From: Acholeplasmataceae bacterium UBA6190
GTDB taxonomy: Bacteria; Bacillota_I; Bacilli_A; Acholeplasmatales; Acholeplasmataceae
NCBI GenBank assembly: GCA_002422045.1
Contig: DITG01000017.1
Coordinates: 1-8,507, forward strand
DNA: 8,507 nucleotides
Direction: 5' to 3'
Shown: positions 6,849 through 8,507 of the stretch, piece after piece
Position numbering within the stretch: position 1 is the first letter of the stretch
Layout of the letters: each line of letters begins with the position of its first letter
Translations under genes and position numbers: made by a program
The notes under the pieces: model-generated
What the model saw: the letters and a program-made list of their open reading frames with translations, nothing else
The model's database searches: none
What the model was told of the DNA's origin: nothing

Positions 6849-8075
6849 TTACTCGAGTGTCGATCCGCTTGGGACATCCTTGGTGGTAAACTTGTGGGTC
6901 TTGAAGATTCTGCAGTTTCTACCGATATTGGTATTCGAAGGAATGATTGCACCTTTTTCAATGACCGTGATGCCTGTAGACAACAAATCTGGTTTTTCTC
7001 TATTTGGTGTGAAATCATTCCCGTAACCGATGAACGCATTCCGTCCAACCGTGACTTTCTTATCCAAAATACTCTTTTGAATCGTGACGTCGCTGCTGAT
7101 GATGACATTGTTCAAGATGACAGAATCCTTGATGACAGAACCTTTGCCGACTCTGACACCTGGAGATAACACAGAATTGATGACCGTACCTTCGATGACA
7201 CAACCATTGGAAACCAGTGAATTTTGAATTCTGGCATCACTACCGACCTTGACAGGGGGTAGATCCTCACTCTTGGTGTAGACTTTCCATGTCGGATCGT
7301 ATAAGTCGAGTTCAGTGAAATCATTGGTCATGGCCAAATTGGTGTCCAAATAAGAATCATAGGTACCGACATCCATCCAATAATCAGAGAACTGATATGC
7401 ATAGACTTGTTTTTCAGTCGTTTGGATCAGGTGAGGGATGATGTGTTTGCCGAAGTCAAGGTCGTCTTGTTTGACATCCAGTAAGACTTTCTTGAGCAAG
7501 TCAAAATTGAACAGGTAAATGCCCATGGAAGCGAGGTTTGACTTCGATTTCTTGGGTTTTTCTTCAAATTCGATGATTTCGCCATCGGCGTTGATCGACA
7601 TGATACCGAATCTGGAGACTTCAGATAAAGGCACGGGTTGTGTGGCAATCGTCAGGGTTGCGTTCTTTTCCTTGTGCAATTCAATCATCTTGCGGTAATC
7701 CATCTTGTAGATATGATCCCCTGAAAGAATGAGGACATACTTGGGGTCTCTTCTGGCAATGAATTCTAAGTTCTTCAGCACGGCATCCGCTGTGCCTAAG
7801 TACCAATAGTTGTGAGGTTGTAACAACGTCACGCCTGAATCTCTTCGGTCTAAATCCCAAGGTTTTCCTGAACCAATGTGTTCATTGAGTGAAAGTGGGA
7901 GATACTGTGTCAGAATACCGATATCATAAATACCTGACTGTGTACAGTTCGACAAGGTGAAATCGATGATTCTGAATTTTCCCGCAAAAGGCATTGCAGG
8001 TTTGCTGCGTCTTTGGGACAGTATATCCAAACGTGTTCCTTTACCGCCGGCTAAGATGAGTGCTAAAGTTTCCAT
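6849..8075 (-). CDS. glgC: Glucose-1-phosphate adenylyltransferase (GlgC)
   Basis: Makes ADP-glucose from glucose-1-phosphate and ATP, the committed step of bacterial glycogen synthesis. In the 408-residue protein the N-terminal nucleotidyltransferase domain shows GGKGTRL (10-16), KPAMPFAGKFRIIDF (25-39), GTADAV (94-99), LSGDHIYKMDY (117-127) with metal-binding Asp120, FEEKPK (170-175) and YWMDVGT (232-238). From about residue 275 to the end, hexapeptide-like repeats rich in V/I and G/N form the left-handed beta helix typical of GlgC. Complete catalytic motifs point to the active GlgC rather than the GlgD-type subunit; no glgD is visible here. The ATG at 8075 has AGGAG 9 bases upstream. It lies 4 bases after the glgA stop, is the last gene of its transcript and ends at the shared terminator. 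Regulation by sugar phosphates is common in the family, but its effectors cannot be read here. Confidence 0.96.
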   Translation of the reverse strand: METLALILAGGKGTRLDILSQRRSKPAMPFAGKFRIIDFTLSNCTQSGIYDIGILTQYLPLSLNEHIGSGKPWDLDRRDSGVTLLQPHNYWYLGTADAVLKNLEFIARRDPKYVLILSGDHIYKMDYRKMIELHKEKNATLTIATQPVPLSEVSRFGIMSINADGEIIEFEEKPKKSKSNLASMGIYLFNFDLLKKVLLDVKQDDLDFGKHIIPHLIQTTEKQVYAYQFSDYWMDVGTYDSYLDTNLAMTNDFTELDLYDPTWKVYTKSEDLPPVKVGSDARIQNSLVSNGCVIEGTVINSVLSPGVRVGKGSVIKDSVILNNVIISSDVTIQKSILDKKVTVGRNAFIGYGNDFTPNREKPDLLSTGITVIEKGAIIPSNTNIGRNCRIFKTHKFTTKDVPSGSTLE

Positions 8076-8079
8076 AGTT

Positions 8080-8507
8080 TTATACTCCTAGTATGATTTG
8101 GTATAGTTTTTCGTATGCTAAAGCCATTTTTTCAAGACTGAAATCCTGTTTCATGGCTGACTTCACAAGTTTGTTCCAAGCTTTGGGCTGATCTCGATAC
8201 ACCTTGATACCTTCAAACAGTTTTTCTTTGAATTCATAGGCATCATAGTTTGCAAAACTGAATCCGGTACCTTCACCAGTGTATTGATTGTAAGGCAAAA
8301 CGGTATCTTTCAATCCACCCGTTTCTCTGACGATGGGCAGAGAACCGTAACGCATTGCGATCATCTGACCCAATCCGCAAGGTTCGAACCTTGAGGGCAT
8401 GAGGAATAAATCAGAAGAAGCGTACAACTTGTGGGCGATTTCCTCATTGAATCCAATATAATTGCCGACTTTTCGAGGATATTTATAAGAGAGATAGCGG
8501 AAGAAGT
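8080..8507 (-). CDS. glgA: Glycogen synthase (GlgA), C-terminal part, cut by the window edge
   Basis: Adds glucose from ADP-glucose to the non-reducing ends of alpha-1,4-glucan chains. Only the last 141 residues are visible; the frame stays open to the right edge, and a TTG at 8427 is not a start but an internal Leu codon. The fragment holds the hallmark of the C-terminal GT-B (GT5) domain: the segment read as LYASSDLFLMPSRFEPCGLG (8368-8427) with its FEPCGL core, where the Glu contacts the sugar donor, then MRYGSLPIVRETGGLKDTV. The ETGGL stretch binds the donor phosphate. This matches the usual C-terminal third of an enzyme of about 480 residues. It is transcribed into glgC, with a 4-base gap. 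The order glgA then glgC is the reverse of the common glgC-(glgD)-glgA arrangement. No frameshift is seen. Confidence 0.95.
   Translation of the reverse strand, partial: FFRYLSYKYPRKVGNYIGFNEEIAHKLYASSDLFLMPSRFEPCGLGQMIAMRYGSLPIVRETGGLKDTVLPYNQYTGEGTGFSFANYDAYEFKEKLFEGIKVYRDQPKAWNKLVKSAMKQDFSLEKMALAYEKLYQIILGV
8085..8089 (-). promoter_or_regulatory. Ribosome binding site of glgC
   Basis: On the minus strand AGGAG lies 9 bases before the glgC ATG. It falls within the final codons of glgA, just before the glgA stop, which is consistent with coupled translation. Confidence 0.75.

Noticed and set aside
6840..7169. 109-codon plus-strand frame opposite glgC
   Set aside because: It lies wholly antisense to the conserved C-terminal beta helix of GlgC, has no good ribosome site and its translation resembles nothing known.
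8080..8427. A separate 115-residue protein starting at TTG 8427
   Set aside because: The frame continues upstream to the window edge with matching glycogen synthase sequence, so this is an internal Leu codon of glgA.

Overview
The window is a compact stretch of bacterial chromosome of moderate GC content that uses the standard genetic code. nadE ends in TGA, Trp is written TGG wherever I checked, and no TGA interrupts any of the long reading frames. Gene content, very short spacers and family resemblance fit a low-to-moderate-GC Firmicutes or Tenericutes lineage, for example an Acholeplasma- or Izemoplasma-like bacterium or a clostridial relative. TGA as a stop argues against Mycoplasma or Spiroplasma, which read it as Trp. 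The taxonomic statement is an inference; no rRNA or other marker gene is present.

Bases 23-5860 hold a plus-strand block: nadD, nadE, mnmA and recD2. nadD and nadE overlap by 8 bases. nadE and mnmA are 4 bases apart, and 64 bases separate mnmA from recD2. nadD and nadE encode the last two steps of NAD synthesis: nicotinate mononucleotide is adenylylated, then amidated with glutamine as nitrogen donor. mnmA encodes the tRNA wobble-uridine 2-thiolase, which shares the PP-loop ATP pyrophosphatase fold with the synthetase half of NadE. recD2 encodes a stand-alone RecD-like helicase.

A 128-base spacer follows, with a good extended -10 promoter. It precedes a single gene (5989-6810) for a polytopic membrane protein that resembles the YwaF/TIGR02206/TMEM164 family. 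This is the least characterised gene in the window. A near-perfect bidirectional terminator at 6809-6838 closes this gene and also the convergent genes that follow.

On the minus strand, from the right edge leftward, lie the 3' part of glgA (glycogen synthase) and then glgC (ADP-glucose pyrophosphorylase), 4 bases apart. GlgC makes ADP-glucose and GlgA polymerises it, so the organism probably stores glycogen.

I found no mobile element, CRISPR array, tRNA, rRNA or defence system. Most of the window is ordinary housekeeping DNA. The points that merit a second look are the membrane protein with its Cys/His pair, the variant active-site motif of NadD, and the glgA-before-glgC order.
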